This document shows, piece by piece, positions 12,701 through 25,842 of a stretch of 64,000 nucleotides of DNA. The first letter of the stretch is position 1. Each line of letters opens with the position of its first letter. Both the position numbers and the translations under genes were made by a program. The notes below the pieces were generated by a model, which ran no database searches, had not been told where the DNA came from, and worked only from the letters and a program-made list of their open reading frames with translations. This DNA is from Parus major (taxonomy: Eukaryota > Chordata > Aves > Passeriformes > Paridae): NCBI RefSeq assembly GCF_001522545.3, contig NC_031771.1:29903614-29967613 (forward strand). The letters are read 5' to 3'.

Positions 12701-15700
12701 TTACTAAGGCAACCAGTGTGTGAAGCAGAAGCTGTGCTTATTCACATTAAAATATTCTCCTGCCAGAAAAACCTTACAAAATGATGTATATCAAAAGCTA
12801 CACATTTGCATGCAAGAAATATATATGAAAGAACTTCGGAGGAGGAGGAAGTACATGCTCCATTTTTATTTCTTTCTTTTCTTCCTTTTTGAAAGTACTT
12901 TTATATTTGTGGAATAAGGAAATAGAGGTTTCATATGACACTAGATAAATAGGAAGCATTCAAGGCAACTTATGAAGATATCCAAGTGTGCAGGAGATAC
13001 AGAAGTTGCTTCCTCAAAGCACCAGCTATGTAAGCCTGAAGCAACGACACAGATTTATGCTCATAGGCAGAGTTTCTTGCACGCTCACTGGGTGATGCCA
13101 GCTGGGACTGCCCTGTAACTCCCAGGCTACTCTGTACTGTCTCACCTAAGAGTCCTTTCCCAAATCCCAGGTCTGGATGATTTTAAGCTTGGGGGAAAAT
13201 AAAAGCCCCATCCCCTTCCTCATGCTTATTTTTTCTCAGAAAAGCATGACAGATACTTTTCACATAAATACTTCACCATTTTTCTGATACTAAATTTATT
13301 CAGAAGTTAAATTCTTCTGAGATAACAAAGGTTAACAAGGTTTTGAAAGACTTGAGAGGGTACCAGATAGAATCAGATTTGCCAGACACAAAACCAGTTC
13401 TATGTCTTCAGCAATATTCACTAAACATTCTGCCCTGATCTCTAATTTATTTCAACATAACAAACATAAAACCTATCCCTCTTTTACTGCTTTCACCAAA
13501 TGCAAAAGCAATTAGAATTCTGTAGAGGAATAGAGTCTCTGGGGTTATTGCAGGTGAATAACATGTTTTGATGAACTAGCTGAAATATTAATGTAGCAGA
13601 AATAATCATATTGCACACTGAAGGCTGAGACACTAATTGCATCTTGCATCTTTATACACAGCTGACACAATTTAAAAAGGCAAATAGCAAATAGCCTTTG
13701 AGGAGGCAAAATCCCCTGCTGGGGAAATAGGAAACATCTTCCAGTATGAATGGGGCTGCCAGGAGACCTCACCTTTGGAATGGTCCCTCCTATAGTGAAA
13801 TGTTAGTAGTTTTGTTCAGAGCTAGACAGAATTTTTTCATGTGAAACAAAGTGCATCAGAAGTGGTAGATTATTGCGTTCCAAATTATTAGTCTGATCGG
13901 CCGTGTTTCTTCATCTGTGTCCCACTTGAAAAATTTATTCTGCTTTAAGCACTGAGGAGAGGATTTGCTTGCCTGCTTCCAAATTATTCATACAAGCCTC
14001 TTTTTTATGGTTGGTAGAGAAACTGGCATTTATAGAAAACAGTCTATCTGCACAGTTTTAGCCCTGTCAGAGAAGTGGAGTTACATCCTACTCTTCCCTG
14101 TTTCTCTCCACTGATTGTAACGGAAGCACAGACATCTGGCTCAAGAGCAGACAGCTACACTTCATCAGACAAATCATCTTCCCCTTTAGATCATGATCTA
14201 CTGTCTTTTCTTAGTATATCTGTCCTCAGAAAATTATTAGTCTGGGCAATGTGAAGTTACTGCCTGAGTTATAGGGAACTTATGTAATTGAATAATATAC
14301 TTAAGAGAAGCTCTGCAGTAAAGGGCAAAATTACAACCATTTCTGACCTTGTATCAATGAAGCAGAGAAAGACTCAAGTCTATTTGCTACACTGAACCTT
14401 AGCAACCTGGCAGCCAGTTGCAATTCTGATTTGCATCCCAAAATTTAGGAACACCATGGTCAAATTAACCCACCTAGTGTAGACAGCCAGTTGTGCCCCA
14501 GCTCACTTTTTCCCTTGCAAAGCCAATCTAAGCCAGACTTAAGAGCGAGTATTGACATTATTCAGGCCATTCAGAATCAGGAATGATTATAATGTAAATG
14601 AAAGAGGAAAAATCACATTTTTCCCAAAGATAACTAAGGAAACCCATGGATAAACACATTCTTTTATTAGGTGTTGTAGCTTTTCCTAAGCACAGAGATG
14701 CAACATGGTGAAAGAGCAAACAATTTCTAGTACCTGGTGTAACTTTTTCCCAATGTGTGTTGTCAGTTTCAGTGAAAAGTAGTGTTTATTCTCTGCCATG
14801 TGAAAGATTTGCATGCTCTGGGCTTTCAGTGCCCACTTGTCATGTGAATTCTGCTCAGATCAGATACCTCTGGAAACTCCTTGCATGGTTCGCTCCTTAG
14901 CATTCTGGACTTTTTTGGAAGCAAGGACCAAAATTAGATGATTCTGTGAATACTTCAAGTTAGAAAACATAAGGTATATATACATTTTTCTTAAATATTG
15001 TTGAATGACACACAGCCTTGACTAACACAGCCACAAGGAAACAAGAATAGGGTTTATCTGCACTTAGATTATGCTCTTAGCAAAGATTTGGCTCATCAGA
15101 TTTCTGCCAACTAAACAAACTTTGTCATTCAACTAATGGCATTTGATACAGATGTGGGGGAGCTGTCCCAGCACTATTGCAGCTCAGGGTAGAGCAGATT
15201 AATCCAAATCTGTTGCTTTACCAGTCAAGCTCAGAATGATAGAAAGGTGTCAGAAAGTTCTCTTTCTGTGAGTCAAGCTGAATTCTGACACAGCAAAGTT
15301 TTTAGTCCACAATAATTGCTATGTACCTGAGTTTTCACTTACAGAGGCTGAAGTGTTGAAAAGCAATGAGTATTTTGCAGCGTGCCTGTGTGAAGAAGCA
15401 GGATGAAAGCACTTAGAGCTCAAAAATTCAATATAGTGTCACCTCACAGCTGCAAATGATAGAACTGGAGAAGCTGTACTACAATTACACATCATTTCTA
15501 TCAATAGGTCTCATGGGCTTCTAGTAGTAGTAGATGGGTACATTGATTAAGATGACTCTGCTGCCTTTGCATCAGTGCTTCCAGTTGAGATGGCTGCTTA
15601 TATAAGCTGGAGGAAAAAGTTTATCTGCTGGGAAATGTGAGAGTATATCAACAGCAGTCAAATAAAAGTAGGAGAAACTAGACTGAGAACAGTGCAAGCA

Positions 15701-17030
15701 GTAATAGTGTGTGACAGCATTATTCTTCTAAGTAGTTTAAAAATGTAGAAGGGAATAATTTCCCATGGGATTCACATTTTAGAGTGTAATTTGTATTTTT
15801 GTACAAGCATGATAATTACCAATATAGACTGCACACAAGCTTGGTGGACATCACATAATTATCTCCTTAAAATGTAAACAAATATCTGCTAAACTGCATC
15901 TGCAGCCCTTTATGTTTCTATAAATACTGTAATAGCAGTATAAGTTCACTTAAACAAATATAGCTGGCTATCTGCAGTTACTGTTGATCCAAAGCTCTCC
16001 TTGGGGAAACACAGTTCAAAAAGTTGCACCCACATGCACACACTGGAAATACAGCCATTATATGCACTAATAGATTTGACTTTTGAATATTCTAAAGGAA
16101 TGTCCTCAAGCAAACAAACCAGGCTAACAATTATTTCATAAACCAGACTAATCCTGTGCTTTGAGCTTTGTCCATAGCCATCAAGAAATGTTTCTGACTC
16201 AGATAGTTGCTCTCCTTCCACACATCTCTAGGGTAACACACCTCCCCAGAGGCAAACCATTTTCCCTTTGACAGTGTAGTTCCACTTTGCAGAGTACTGT
16301 ATATATGGATCCAGGTCTTTCTATTCCTTAGCCTCTCTCTCTATTCCTGTTTTCACTAAAACTTTGTATGTGATGTGGGAGGGCTACAAGCTTAAGATGT
16401 CATTGCAATGGTTCCCATTATTACTGGTCAGAAAGCAGGCTCTGGAGAAGCCACATTTACATCAGACTCCTTAGTCCAAGCAATTTTTGGGTAATTCTGA
16501 TGCATTATGAAGAGAGCACTAGTGCAGTTGTATGAGATGTGCAACATAAAATAAAATAAATGTAAGAAATTAACAATCCTGTGATATTTTCAAAGAATAA
16601 GTTAGTTCATATCACCTCAAGCTGATAACTAATGGCTTTAGCTGCTTAATTAATCACAGGGTGATTTTGATCCTGTGACTACTGTGACTTCTGTGCATAG
16701 GGTTTGCTAACAGTGTTTCTGCATCTTTTCAAACTGAAGTGTTACCTGCTCTTATTGGAGGGAAAAACCCCACAACCCAACAAACCTGTGCACCATCTTG
16801 CACACCGCTTTATTTCATGTATAAATAAAATAAAGAAATGCTATAAAAGAAACAAACAAAAACAGCGAATTTGAATATTCATACATTGTTCTCTTTTATT
16901 TTGTTTGTTTTATTACATGCATGAAAACCTGCATGATTGTTTGCTTTTTGATTTATAGCTGTGAAGAGCAAGTTCAATGACTCACTGTTCCCACACAGTA
17001 AAATCTACATTCTTTATGTCTCTGTCTTAC

Positions 17031-17221
17031 CACACATGTGCACACCAGCTAACATGTAAAGAGTCAAGCATAGCTGCATCAATCTGGTTTTTTTCTGTGT
17101 AAAACTGAGCATATTGAGTGGTTATATAGTCCAGGATGTCCAAGGAGTTATTTAACACCTCAGGAAATCTCAGCCAAATGGCTGCAGATTTCCGTCCAGT
17201 GTCCAGAAGATATTCCATAGC
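17031..17221 (-). CDS. Candidate internal coding exon, protein unidentified
   Basis: On the minus strand a 191-base open segment is preceded by an acceptor-like ...caagtgcag (AG at 17223-17222), with moderately pyrimidine-rich DNA upstream. It is followed by a strong donor GTAAGA (17030-17025). Translated in phase 0 it starts AMEYLLDTGRKSAAIWL, continues with a helical-looking FPEVLNNSLDILDYI and ends near AMLDSLHVSW. Composition is balanced, with acidic, basic, aromatic and small residues, unlike the F/K/L/S-rich chance frames nearby. An alternative donor (CAT then GTTAGC) lies just upstream of the chosen one. I recognise no family or motif. No partner exon was identified, so a chance open frame with fortuitous splice signals remains quite possible. 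If real, the window is part of a long minus-strand gene. Confidence 0.25.
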
Positions 17222-20200
17222 CTGCACTTGTTTAAGAGATGCTTATGTGACAAATAAGACAGATAATAAATATTGCATGTCTTGAACAATAATTGAAAGT
17301 AAGTTTTAAAAAGAAAGAAAGAATTAACATCTTAGGAGATAGAAATAACTTTTTCTCAAAAAGTTCTTTTTGTTGCATATCCAAAAAGAGCACAATAATT
17401 GAACATGATTCTTCAGCTATTCCAAGATACAGACAATTTAATAAACATCATATGATTTTATCTGACTTTAGCTTTTTTATGAGGGACTTCCTTTCCCAGT
17501 CTTAGGCCAAAGCCTCAGTTGTTCTCTATTAACTCTCTGGACAATTATCACAGATTTATAAGTTTAATTCATAAGTGTACATTAGTCTAGCCTCTTTTTA
17601 ATAATGTACTTTCAAACAAGTACCTCATACACAAGAATATCATCTAAATGAGAGGCATTTCATATAGTACAAATAGCAGATATGTGCCTACATATTTTGC
17701 AAAAATTTCTTTGTTCAGACCTACTATGTAGACTTCCAGATGAAAATAATTAATCCAAAATGGACAAAAAAGAGACTAAATATAAACTTGATGAAAATCA
17801 GACTTAGTGGAAAGAAACTGAGTGATTGAAAAAAGCAGAATCAGAGAAATAACATGTTTCTGAAGTTCCACATTTTCCTGTGAGAAACAAGAACCAAAAT
17901 ATTGACACACAAAAAAAATACACTTAAACTTATTGTTTGGGTCCTTTATAGGCATAGTTTTAAAAAATGAAGTTCGTTAAAGTGACATTTTGGTAAACTT
18001 CTTAGGTCATCAGAAAGTTATGCAATTTTTTTAAAAAATAAATTCTGTTCACTTTCAATTTGGAGAAAATCTGTATTGAAAATTGTACTTCAGAACAAAG
18101 AATCAAATTGAAGTGCTATGCCATTTTCAGTTAAAGGTTTCTAAAATGTAATTTGGGTGCTTGGGAAGGCTTTTACCTCTCTTCAGCCAAAACAATATTG
18201 CGATGTTGACATGAATTCACAAAAATATTTGGCTTGGCACAATGCTTCCATCAACATAAACTGTACTTTTCTATCAAGAGAAGATAATTTTGACCAAGGA
18301 AAAAGGCTTGACCTCCACGAGATAATCTGTAACTTGTTGAAAACAAAGCCGTGACACTTTCCAGTTTTCTACTAAGTTGTCATTCTCATCTAATTCTTAG
18401 AAACGGCACATCTCAGACAGAAGAGATGTTGACCTCAATACAGCAATCCTGCTTGGAATTGCTAACAACATGTATTCAGACCTAGAACACATCCTAGAAG
18501 GTGCTTCAGGGTTGACAATCAAGCCTCTTTCATAATCCAGCAATAAAAATGAGCTTCAAGAATTTTAATCAAGCCAGAATCACAAATTCTTATGACACAA
18601 TACTGAAAATAAAAGTGAAGGTTCTGTCTGTGAGTTTGGCTTTGGTTTAACATCCAAGAGTATCTAAAATGTCTCTAGATACTCGAGAATGTTTTCAAAG
18701 CTTTCTATGAAAAGCTGGCGATAATTCATATACAAAATGATCAGGAAAATGACTGTGCAAGTATAAAATGCAGATAAACGAATTGCCAAATTTATTACTT
18801 TTTTTTTTCATGATAACTTATCCCCAGTAGAAGAAAGGGTAGATGACAAGAAAAAGAAAATAACTCAAAAGATAGAAAACTCTGAATATTCTAGTCTCAG
18901 CTGACAATTACTGCTTTGGTTCAGTAATGACTCTAAAAAATTACCTTTATCTCAAGGGTTAGAGATTTCTTTAATAATTATTTATAACTCTTTATAACAG
19001 ATGTCTGAATATTCTTTAATTCTTTGTAACAGATGTCTCTGAATATTTTGCTGTCATTACTGCATGGCTAGACAATAAATTTGTGAGACTCTGCTGCTTT
19101 TTCACAGTTAGGGCCTATAATACTGAGAAATACATTATCTCCACTTGTACCAGACCACACTATTATTACAGATTTTCAACTGTAGATCAGGACAACATAT
19201 AATGATGATCAAGAGGCTCAGAGGAACTTTATAGATGCATATATCTCAATTGCTTCTAGGATATTTTATGTCCTAGACAAGCTGGAACATGATTGTCTTC
19301 CTAAGAAATGTATATTATTAAGTCAGGATACACTTCAGGCATGTCAGCAAATCTTTCCAATTAACATAATTTCAAGTCCTGGAAGCACTGCATCTGACTC
19401 CAGGGTTTCTTTCAGAGTGTGAATTGAAAGCAAATTTCCAGACATTCACAGGGTAGATGGATTTGAAGCTGTTTAAGAGTCATTGCTACAATTATTTTTT
19501 TAACCTATCATTTAAAGAAAATCAATATATTAGAAATAAAGTAACCTGATCATGAAATACATGTCCCTAATTCTTTCTGTAGTTTACACACTCTATAGCT
19601 GTATATATATAGAATAAATCTAGCTTCCAGGGGAAAAATAAAATTAAAAAAACAATAAGTATAGCTTCTTTTCTCATAACAGCCTGACTTCTATTGTTGA
19701 TCTGTTTGCAAGTAGTCATATAAGGCATAATTTTAACAATAACAATTTTTACCTTTAGTTTACTACAATTCAGTTCTTTAGCTTTAGAGATGCATATGAT
19801 GAAAACATTCATTATCACTTTTGAATACATGTTGTCATAGCACAAGATCATGTCTATACATCAATGAGTAAAATTCTCAGCAAAAGGTATTAAACAATTT
19901 TCAGTAATACTTTTCAAGGAAAAAAAACCCAACCAAGCAAACCCCAAACTATTTCTTATTAGGTGGTACATGTATATTCCAGCAACTGAACTGGAGGAAA
20001 TATATGTACATCCATTCAGGGTAATTTAAACAGGCTGAGGAGGAGTTCCCCCTTTGGGAAGAGCCTGGTCCTCTAGTAAGAGTTATTAAGTGAACATCCA
20101 AAAGATCTTTATGCCCTTCATTGTCCTTCACATCAGTAATGAGGGTCTGCTCTCCACCACTGAAGGGAGACTTGGCAGCTCTATAGCAATTCCTTTTATG

Positions 20201-23200
20201 TGGGAAACACACCTTGCAAAAAAATCTGAAGAAACAGAGAATTCGGTACACGTGTGCCCTTAGAGCTCACCAGGTGTAGGCTGTTCTCTAGCTCTCCTCT
20301 GAACAAGGACTTGGCTCAGTTCAAAATTTGTTTTACAGTGTCTGTGTTGAGTTTCAAAGCCTGCATTTGTGACCTTTCCAAATAACACTGCAAAATTAAA
20401 CTAAACTTTTTTTTTTCTCTAGTACATGTAGTCTACAATCAGTAAAAAATTTGGGAAAGGACTTTAAGAACAAAGTTAATGTCGTAACTATTGTTGAGGA
20501 CAATCAGTCTGAAAACATCCAACATTTCTGGAGCAAATCTAAATTGCAAAACAAACCAGAGAATCACTTTGCTTAGGCCATTTTGCCCATTTTTCTTGCA
20601 AGTTAAAGGATGATAGAGATTGTTATGCTGTTTCTATTTTAAGTACAGGGATATGAAGAAAAGGCAAGTGTAGAATGACCTAAATAAATAAATACATCTA
20701 TAGACAGGCAATCCCTGCTAATTTATGCCATGATTTCATCTGGTTAATCATTTGCTTAATCTAACTACATGTTCACAAACTAGATTAATTAAGACCAGTC
20801 AATAAATACATTTCCATATTTATTTTTTAAAAAAATATTCTCTTGAACTTTCAAGCTTTCACATGAAAGTGAAGGAAAAGGTGAAGAAAAAAGTGCTGGT
20901 AAACCCTGTGTAACCCACATGGCTAATCAGGGAAAATTACCAAAATTGCTGACACTGTTGTCACACCATAAGTGGAGGAGCAGAAGTATTAATGACAAAC
21001 AGCAACAGCTTCTCTAGAAAAATTGCACAGACACAATTGCTAGTCCTGCCACCAAGAAAGATGAGCCACAGTGTCATTTTTATCACAAATAACCACAGGT
21101 TTGTTTAATGGCAGCACATTTGCAGCACTGTTTTGAGTCTCTGCAATGACTTTTTGCGTGGCATCTCACACAGTGTTGCCTGTTGCTGTGTTCCTTAAGC
21201 ATGCTGGGAATCAATATGGTTAGTAATAGCCATCACAATAAACATGCATTATGAGTAATATTTTACTGCCAGAAGAATCAGCAATCATAATTTGTGCCTG
21301 TGTTAATTATATTTCCACTGTGACTGGTAAATAACTAGGTCAGAAAAATAGTCTTCAGCCTATATTTAGAAAACAAAATAATTTTAAATCCTTTAATTCA
21401 GTACAGAATACAAAGCAGAGATTCTGGTGGGAACGCCTTTTGACACACATTTCCCTTTAAAGTTTTAGCCCAGGCTGGAGAAAAGACAGCAGTGTTTTGA
21501 ATGAGTCTTAAGATGCTTGGAAGTGCCTCAGGCAAGAATGCTCAAAGGGAAATCAGTTCTTACAAAGACTTCCTGGAAATACACTTTTGAGAAGGCTGTC
21601 AGAAACAGTATACAACATACATTATGGTATACAGCTGCATTTACACTTCCTTCCAAATCAGCTATCAACTGTCACTTTGTAAGAGTTAACTGTCCAAAAA
21701 GTGGTAAAAAACATACTAGAGGAGAAACTAGGAATAAAATACTTTTAGAAAAATCACATTTAATTCCCAATTTTTATGTGCAACTTGGCACTGCCTATCT
21801 GTATGAGTCTGTGCATTTAGATTTATCAAGCCATTTACAAATTATAATGAAAATGGTGCATGGTGTCCAGATGCGGTGCATGCACATGTCACTTGGCAGT
21901 TAAATAGTGCCTCCAGAAAAGTTCAGGCCTAAGTGATGTCTCTTGGAAAAATATTCAGAAGTTTGACTTCTCCCCTGTTCTTCAGTCAGAATAAATTCTT
22001 TTAACTCAAAGATTGCCTCAGTTCAACAGGCAGTGCTAGTGCTGTAGCCCTGCCTCTTGAGTGATAGCTGGGGAAGACCATGCTTGACCAGGGGCCTGAG
22101 CACTTCAAACCTTTCCATCCCTCCCATCAATTAACTGCTGTAAAAGCAGACCTCAGTGACTGGAAGGGCAGTTTGTCAGTAAGAAATAAACCTTTCACTT
22201 CAGTGAAGCAGGTGTGCTGGAGGCAACTGCTTCTAGAGACAACCATGCCTGGACAGTGATGATCTAGAAAATTATTTATATGTAACCTTTCACCTCTTAT
22301 TAGATTTACCTCAAGGTTTATTTTCCCCTTTATGACCAATAGTTGTAAGATTTTCTAACTATTCCTGCACAAATTACTAGACATAAATGCTAAAGTGTAT
22401 ATGAAGTAAATTTTTGCCCATTTCTGCATTAGCAAAATGGTTTTTTAATTAGTGATAGATTTACTGAAATATGAAATATGAACTTGAGCTCCTGTTAAAC
22501 CTCTTCTAAGAGAGTATATCTCATAAAAAGGGAAGCAAAAATAATAAAAAACCCCTTGAAATTCATTTAAAAGTTTCCACAAAACAAAACCCCACGTAAC
22601 AACCACGCCAGTAGTGGTAGAAAATAATAAAAATACACAGACTTTTTATATTCATAGAATGGAAACAGCTAATTTATTTTTCACTCTGCAAGCCCTGGGA
22701 GCTATGTGGTTTCTTTCCTTGAAAAAAAAAGACAAAAATAAATGAGTAGAGACACTGAAGTGAGACTCCAGCAAAACTGAACTTTAGGTTCCATTTTTCA
22801 ATTTTAAGACTTTTACACAAAAAATTCATGTAGTTTATGAGCTAACACCTTTCAGCAGAGGAGAATAAAAAAAAAAAAGATAAAAAAGAATAACTCTTCT
22901 AGGCTAGTTGTTGTCATTGACAACTCAATTTATATCTGATGCAATGATGGAAAATGTCATAAGTCATGCCAGTAGCCTATCATTAATAAACAGTTTGTCT
23001 CATTATTTTACAGTTTCTTGAGGCATGGATATAATGTGTTTTCCCACTCTGAAAGCAGTATTAAAAATGCATCAGTAGAAGAGCACTTAAAAAAAAAAAA
23101 AGCAATGACAATTTCTGTGTTCTATTTCACAGCTTTTTTCAGTTCACCTTGAAATTCATGCACTAAGAAATATACCCTAAAAACCTGCTGAAAAAAAATT

Positions 23201-25639
23201 CTTGCAAACCTACAGACAGCCTGCACACCTGAACTCAACAACTTTGTTGTGTCTCCTTCTGTGCAATTTCTCTTTGAGATCCTTGTGCTTGACCAATCCC
23301 TAAGTATTCCACGATATCCATCCCAGTACAGAAAATGTCTACAAGTGCACAGTTCATGTGCATCTGCTCTACATAAAGCCACACATAGACAAATATTTCA
23401 TTTCAACCCTTTATTTTTTTTCTGCAAGCTTAAAAGTAAATAAATAGTCAGAGAAATTAACCTAATTCTCCTGTAACATGTAAAAGTAAATAGTTTTCAT
23501 CTAGTCATCTTATGTTCTGGAATTCTTTCTGCCTTTAAGTTCTATAGGTTATTACTCAGATACAGCAGGACATAGGAAAGTTGAGGTTAGACACAAATAA
23601 AATCAACCTCCTACCATCTATACTTTGAGATATTCTATGGCATTCTAAAAAAGAATGAAACAGAGGGCTGAGACATTCATTACAGACATTCAAGTAACAC
23701 TATCAATGCTATGCTTTTCTTTCTCTTCCTAAGTCCCTGCACTGTTACTGAGCCCAAAACACCATTATTAAGATAATTCATTAATACAACTTTGTACTTA
23801 CACTGCATGTTGTCTTTCAACAAACTCAAATGTAAAAGCAACGACAAATTGCATTTGGCAAATATTTTTTTTAAATTACTGGCTCCTGATTTCTGTAGCT
23901 TTTGAACACAGCTCCTTTGGCAGCCTGAGAAGTCAAGGCAGCAATCAATGTTTAATTTAAACGTTGAGGGCCCATAACCCCAGGGAAATTTTGGCAGTCC
24001 ATACAACTTCTGAGAGCTCATAAGTGAAATTGGGAAAAAAAAAAAATTATTTCTGTGAAGCGCTATGATAAGCCTGAGAAGCACATCTGCTTTAAAATAA
24101 TAGAGGAAAGAGTATGAAATTATGAAAGAAAAAGTGAATTCAAGAGTTCAGAACTACCTGTAATGAGCATGAAAACTGTTTTCAAATAAGAGTGTCTTCC
24201 ATAAAGCAACATATCCAAAAGGGGTAAAGAATATTCAAAAGCTGGTCAAACTGCATTCAGCAGCAATATATGTGGGAGCTGCTTATTAGACATAACAAAA
24301 GCAGTGAGGCATCTATAAATTCAGTTCCCTGATAGGAGATAGAAGTACCTGGGTTGAATGGAAGTTACCTAGGCTTGTTGGGGAACTGTGAACCCAAGGA
24401 AATACAAGGAAAGGCCCTTCCTGCTTTAAAAACAGACATTTTACTCTCTAATTCTCTTTCACTTTATCCCAAAAGCCAGGAATATCATTGCTTTGATAAT
24501 ATGTCATGGGCAAGAGAAAATATACATAGACTTAGTCCTTTTTTTTAATCACTCCAAGTTTTTAAGAGAACCTGAAGGAGATGGACCAGCCATGGCTGCC
24601 AGGGCTGTCCAGTAGCAGAGATTTTGGAGGGTTCTACAACATTCTGCCCCACTCTAAGACAAAACATATGTCCAAGGCAACATTCAGAAATTTCTAAGCT
24701 TCTACCTCAGCAAGAGACAAACATGGAAAACATGTTCTGCTGAACCTACAGAGCTGGCTATGAAAATTGCCACTGCAGTCCCACAGAGATACATCATTTA
24801 TTTACTGCTCAGCAGACACCTCCTTTTCCCTTTCGGCCTTCAGCTGTAGTTTGAATGCATGAGGAGGCATTCCCCACACTTTTTTGGAGCTTTCTCAGAC
24901 TCATTCCCAAAGTGGTTTATTAAGTATTTCCTTCAATGTAAGACTATAAGAAAATCTAAACAGAGATCTGCATATACACCTTCTTCTGGGAATGACAAAG
25001 GAGACAGAGTCACAAAACAAGTAAACACCTTGGATACTGTAGGAAAATATAAGATTTATTAAAATAATTAATCTCTAAAATTAAGTGATTTCCCATAATT
25101 TAAGAAAGGAAAACTTACATGCTCATAATCTTCTATACCAAAATAGAAGGAATATGTATGGGGCAGAGGTGAGGGTAAGGCCAAAAGAAAACCAAACAAC
25201 ATGTCTATGTATGCCCAACAATTCTTGGAAAATTATATTTTTACCTGTATTTGACTATGTTGTTTTGCTGTCCAATATTTCACCATAAATATACAATTTT
25301 CTTACTTTCATTTTTTTTTCCTCTCTAATCAAACAGCACTATGTTATTAAAAAGTAGTGACTGTGAAAGATAACCATGGTCAGAGTCTCCAGACAAATCT
25401 GAAAAATATAACTGTTGTAAACCAAAAGCATTATAGATAAAAAAGTAAGTTATTTTTGATCAAAATATCAGACCTAGGAGGAAAGTTAAAGGAAGTTATT
25501 ATAAGCATGATTACCTCCAGAAACTGGGAAAGGTCATAAATGCTCCTCAAAGTTTACCATGAAGTGAAATATTATACACATAACATTTAATGATGTTATG
25601 GGTATAGAGAAATGTATAAAATTGTCTAAAATAAATATA
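17222..25639. other. Non-coding AT-rich stretch, no gene recognised
   Basis: No recognisable gene. The longer open frames here, 21517-21903 (+, 128 codons) and 23680-24084 (-, 134 codons), show no signal peptide, domain or family motif. Structures seen are an imperfect duplication at 18989-19047 and poly-A tracts around 22868 and 23089. A slightly more G+C-rich patch at 22020-22260 has no identity I can give. Confidence 0.6.
18989..19047. repeat. ~31-bp imperfect tandem duplication
   Basis: tctttataacagatgtctga followed by atatt (from 18990) recurs as tctttgtaacagatgtctct then gaatatt (from 19021). The copies differ by one substitution and a two-base insertion. Confidence 0.8.
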
Positions 25640-25842
25640 GACTCCCAGAATGTTTTGGTTTGAGGGGGACCTTTCAAATTCATCCAGTCCCACCCCCCCT
25701 GCCATGATCAGGGACACCTTTCACTCAACCAGGTTGCTCAATGCCCAACCCAACCTAAGCTTCAGTGATGGTGCATCTGCCACCTCTGTCTGGGCAAGCT
25801 GTTCCAGCACCTCACCACACCCTCAGCAGAGAATTTCTGATA
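25640..25842 (-). mobile_element. CR1 LINE 3' fragment, antisense
   Basis: Reverse-complement CR1 3' end. On the + strand it opens with agaatgttttggtttgaggg and runs through cctttcaaattcatccagtc, ccctgccatgatcagggaca, cctttcactcaaccaggttg and gctgttccagcacctcacca to about cagagaatttctgat. The start is the complement of the canonical CR1 tail (cccttccaacccaaaccatt). It is truncated and diverged, with no coding capacity. Confidence 0.93.

Larger units (their letters stand above)
7146..17030. other. Non-coding AT-rich stretch, no gene recognised
   Basis: No gene or sizeable mobile element is recognised. Small structures are a degenerate ~24-base tandem repeat at 8843-8900 and a 16-base direct repeat at 9742-9757 and 9765-9780. 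A possible enhancer-like stretch lies at 10590-10790 (TAATTG at 10623-10628, TTAATGA near 10655, palindromic GTTAAC at 10685-10690), and another around 16600-16740 with TTAATTAA. A 111-codon opening at 7900-8235 is rich in F, L, K and S, as AT-rich DNA would give by chance. Confidence 0.55.

Noticed and set aside
12700..12713. RFX X-box-like gttactaaggcaac, and a similar gtaactatagcaac at 52008-52021.
   Set aside because: Each misses one position of the X-box consensus. Near matches of this quality are expected several times by chance in 64 kb on two strands, and no gene start is nearby.
23680..24084. 134-codon minus-strand frame.
   Set aside because: It has no motif, and poly-T/A tracts give runs of Phe and Lys typical of chance frames in AT-rich DNA.
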